NCBI RefSeq assembly: GCF_002197815.1
Contig: NZ_NIUB01000034.1
Span: forward strand, 1-52,383
Length of the DNA: 52,383 bases
Reading direction: 5' to 3'
Source: Pseudomonas oleovorans subsp. oleovorans
GTDB lineage: Bacteria > Pseudomonadota > Gammaproteobacteria > Pseudomonadales > Pseudomonadaceae
Shown here in pieces: positions 50,443 to 52,383 of the stretch. Each line of letters begins with the position of its first letter. Positions within the stretch are counted from its first letter, which is position 1. The notes under the pieces were generated by a model that was not told where the DNA came from, ran no database searches, and was given only the letters and a program-made list of their open reading frames with translations. The translations under genes were made by a program, and so were the position numbers.

Positions 50443-51362
50443 AAAACGATGCTCATGCCATCGAACGCGACCTCGATACCACGGGCGTCCAGCTCGGCGC
50501 GCTCGGGCGAGTCCAGGTCGAGAATCGGGTTGGTGTTGTTGATATGGATCAGGATCTTGCGCGCGGACGGCAGGCCGTCGAGCACCTCGATCATGCCGCC
50601 AGGACCGCTCTGGCACAGATGGCCCATCTCGCTGCCAAGCTTGTCGCCCACCTCGCACACGCGCATTTCGTCGTCGCGCCACAACGTGCCGTCCACCAGC
50701 AGGCAATCGGCGCGGCGCATCCAGCCCAGCAGGTGCTCGTCAACCTGGCCCAGGCCCGGCGCATAGAACAGGCAGCGGCCGCTGCGCCGGTCTTCGATGA
50801 ACAGGCCGATATTGTCGCCCGGGTGCGGATTGCCGCGATGTGGCGAATACGGCGGCGCGCTACTGCGCAGGGCGATGGCGGTAATGCTCAGCGCCGGACA
50901 GGCGGGAATGCTGAAAGGTTCGGTATTCAGCTCGATCAACCGATGCTGCAGGCCACCGTTCCAGTGGCTGAGCATGTTGAACAGCGGAAAGCCGGTAGTC
51001 AGATCCTGATGCACCATCTCGGTACACCAGACCTCATGTGGGCAGCCTTCGCGCAGGGTCAAGAGGCCCGTGCAATGGTCGATCTGGCTATCGAGCAAGA
51101 CAATGCCGGCGATGGCGGTGTCGCGCAGCTTGCGCGCCGGCTGCAGCGCAGGAAAGGCTTCAATCTGCGCACGGATGTCAGGCGAGGCATTGCACAGAAT
51201 CCACTGCTCACCGTCATCGGAGATAGCGATGGACGATTGCGTGCGCGGCTGCCCCCGCAGGGTACCGGCACGCACGCCGCGGCAATTGCGGCAGTTACAG
51301 TTCCACTGGGGAAAGCCGCCGCCAGCGGCGGAACCGAGAATCTGGATATGCATGGAAGTCAC
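50439..51362 (-). CDS. pqqB: PQQ biosynthesis protein PqqB
   Basis: A 307-aa metallo-beta-lactamase-fold protein that hydroxylates the PQQ intermediate or aids its maturation. It begins MHIQILGSAAGGGFPQWNCN with the CNCRNCRG zinc cluster, and contains LLDSQIDHCTGLLTLREG, PHRGNPHPGDNIGLFIEDR, and LVDGTLWRDDEM. An ATG six bases upstream (51362, MTSM) and MHIQ at 51350 are both possible starts. Its TAG stop is provided by an inserted repeat. Confidence 0.96.
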   Translation of the reverse strand: MTSMHIQILGSAAGGGFPQWNCNCRNCRGVRAGTLRGQPRTQSSIAISDDGEQWILCNASPDIRAQIEAFPALQPARKLRDTAIAGIVLLDSQIDHCTGLLTLREGCPHEVWCTEMVHQDLTTGFPLFNMLSHWNGGLQHRLIELNTEPFSIPACPALSITAIALRSSAPPYSPHRGNPHPGDNIGLFIEDRRSGRCLFYAPGLGQVDEHLLGWMRRADCLLVDGTLWRDDEMRVCEVGDKLGSEMGHLCQSGPGGMIEVLDGLPSARKILIHINNTNPILDLDSPERAELDARGIEVAFDGMSIVL

Positions 51363-51400
51363 CAGCGGGGATGCCCCGGACTAGCCGGGGCCAGGAGCAA

Positions 51401-51472
51401 TCAGCGGTTGGCGAAATACATGGTCACTTCGAAGCCAATGCGCAGATCGGTGTAGGCGGGTTTAGTCCACAT
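51401..51472 (-). CDS. pqqA: PQQ precursor peptide PqqA
   Basis: A 23-aa peptide, [20 protein letters not shown] plus ANR, with the Glu-Val-Thr-Met-Tyr core whose Glu and Tyr become PQQ. It is first in the pqq operon and is preceded by AGAGGAC. It is too short for most ORF callers. Confidence 0.97.
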
Positions 51473-51997
51473 GGTGCGGTCCTCTTGTTATGAAGCCGGG
51501 GCATTCCGGCAACCCCATTAAGCCCCCGCCAGGCAAGAGGCCAAATGGTACTTTGGGATGAATCGGCACTGGCATTGGTAGGTGACGCTATCAGTAGGCA
51601 TGGCTCACGCCTGGAAGGTTCCAGTCATCGCCTGGCCTGAAACATGCGCGAATAAAAAACGCGGCCGAAGCCGCGTCGCGATAAGGATCTGCTGCCGTTC
51701 AGGCCCATGGCTGCCTGCAGACCCACCCGGGTAGGGTTGTTCGCCTGGCAAGAGGCGGCGCACCGGAGCGAGCGCGCCATCTTTGGTACATAGCCGGCTC
51801 ACGATCTTGCGAGCTAGAGACCTACAAGGCAGAAGCAGGTGAGGAACGGTCGGAGTCGCGGGCGACTGTACTTTCGTCCGCATGACTCGCTCCGCTCGCC
51901 CCTCCAGGGCCGCACTGAAGTGCGTTGGCCGCAAGCGGCCTGCCGAGCCTGCTTCTAACGCAGTAGGGCCGACGCGCAGCAGATCGTGTGCTGGCTA
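51473..51997. other. exaC-pqqA intergenic region
   Basis: No protein gene is supported. The stretch must hold the pqqA promoter (nearest to 51480-51600). A terminator lies at 51654-51676, more than 320 bases after the exaC stop. The DNA between that stop and the terminator is GC-rich with several short inverted repeats, so a long 3' UTR or a small RNA is possible. A 109-codon open frame on the minus strand runs straight through the terminator and is not credible. Confidence 0.45.
51654..51676 (-). terminator. Terminator between exaC and pqqA
   Basis: The stem acgcggc/gccgcgt around cgaa is followed on the minus strand by TTTTTTAT. A strong rho-independent terminator for transcripts coming from exaC or from within the gap. 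Confidence 0.85.

Positions 51998-52383
<386 letters not shown>

Noticed and set aside
51605..51934. 109-aa ORF between exaC and pqqA
   Set aside because: It reads through a strong terminator hairpin and has no family resemblance.

Overview
The window is a stretch of a high-GC gammaproteobacterial chromosome, almost certainly Pseudomonas. The core gene order thrS-infC-rpmI-rplT-pheS-pheT-ihfA-MerR-tRNA-Pro, the paired PA2778/PA2779-type genes, and the exaC-pqqABCDE-pqqH-ercA-ercS block all match Pseudomonas. No rRNA gene or CRISPR array was seen.

Layout. (1) Bases 1-274 are flanking DNA with no gene I can defend. (2) Bases 275-32394 are a 32 kb integrative island in the 3' half of a tRNA-Pro(GGG) gene, bounded by a perfect 64-bp direct repeat. 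Its left end carries a P4-type tyrosine integrase, an AT-rich gene of unknown function, an AlpA-like regulator and a DUF3987 protein. Next comes a forward block typical of integrative elements (Gly-zipper protein, DUF932, YqaJ exonuclease, directionality-factor-like protein, RadC, small membrane protein). The centre is a reverse-strand BREX type 1 operon (9512-27880): HTH gene, brxA, brxB, brxC, pglX, pglZ, brxL. To its right are a zinc-ribbon membrane protein, a divergent WYL regulator (BrxR/CapW type), a pRiA4b ORF-3-like gene, an inovirus Gp2-like HUH protein and a second AlpA. (3) Bases 32350-40268 are core translation genes between tRNA-Pro(GGG) and tRNA-Val(GAC). (4) Bases 40452-43130 hold a PuuB-type oxidase and the PA2778/PA2779 pair. 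(5) Bases 43211-52383 are the PQQ/ethanol-oxidation region.

The main discovery is inside the BREX operon. pglX is cut into two ORFs at the linker between its methyltransferase half (20953-22761) and its C-terminal, presumably target-recognition, half (14139-15920). No recognisable domain is lost. Between the halves sits a 5-kb cargo on the same strand: an OLD/ABC-type ATPase, a small protein with a PD-(D/E)XK-like motif, and a reverse transcriptase fused to a nitrilase domain (DRT1/UG type). The ORFs are chained by short overlaps, and the second pglX half has its own Shine-Dalgarno and an ATGA-coupled start. The arrangement therefore looks selected for expression, not decayed. A 47-codon remnant of a different ATPase, with a broken P-loop, lies at the upstream junction. 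It suggests that this slot in pglX has been used before.

Expected cooperation: BREX methylates host DNA and blocks phage, and the WYL protein probably represses the locus through palindromes next to it. The cargo would add one or two independent anti-phage activities co-transcribed with BREX. In the core part, the pqq genes make the PQQ cofactor for ethanol oxidation; ExaC and the ErcA/ErcS pair belong to the same physiology. The pqq genes are also peppered with REP-like elements, two of them inserted in frame in pqqH.
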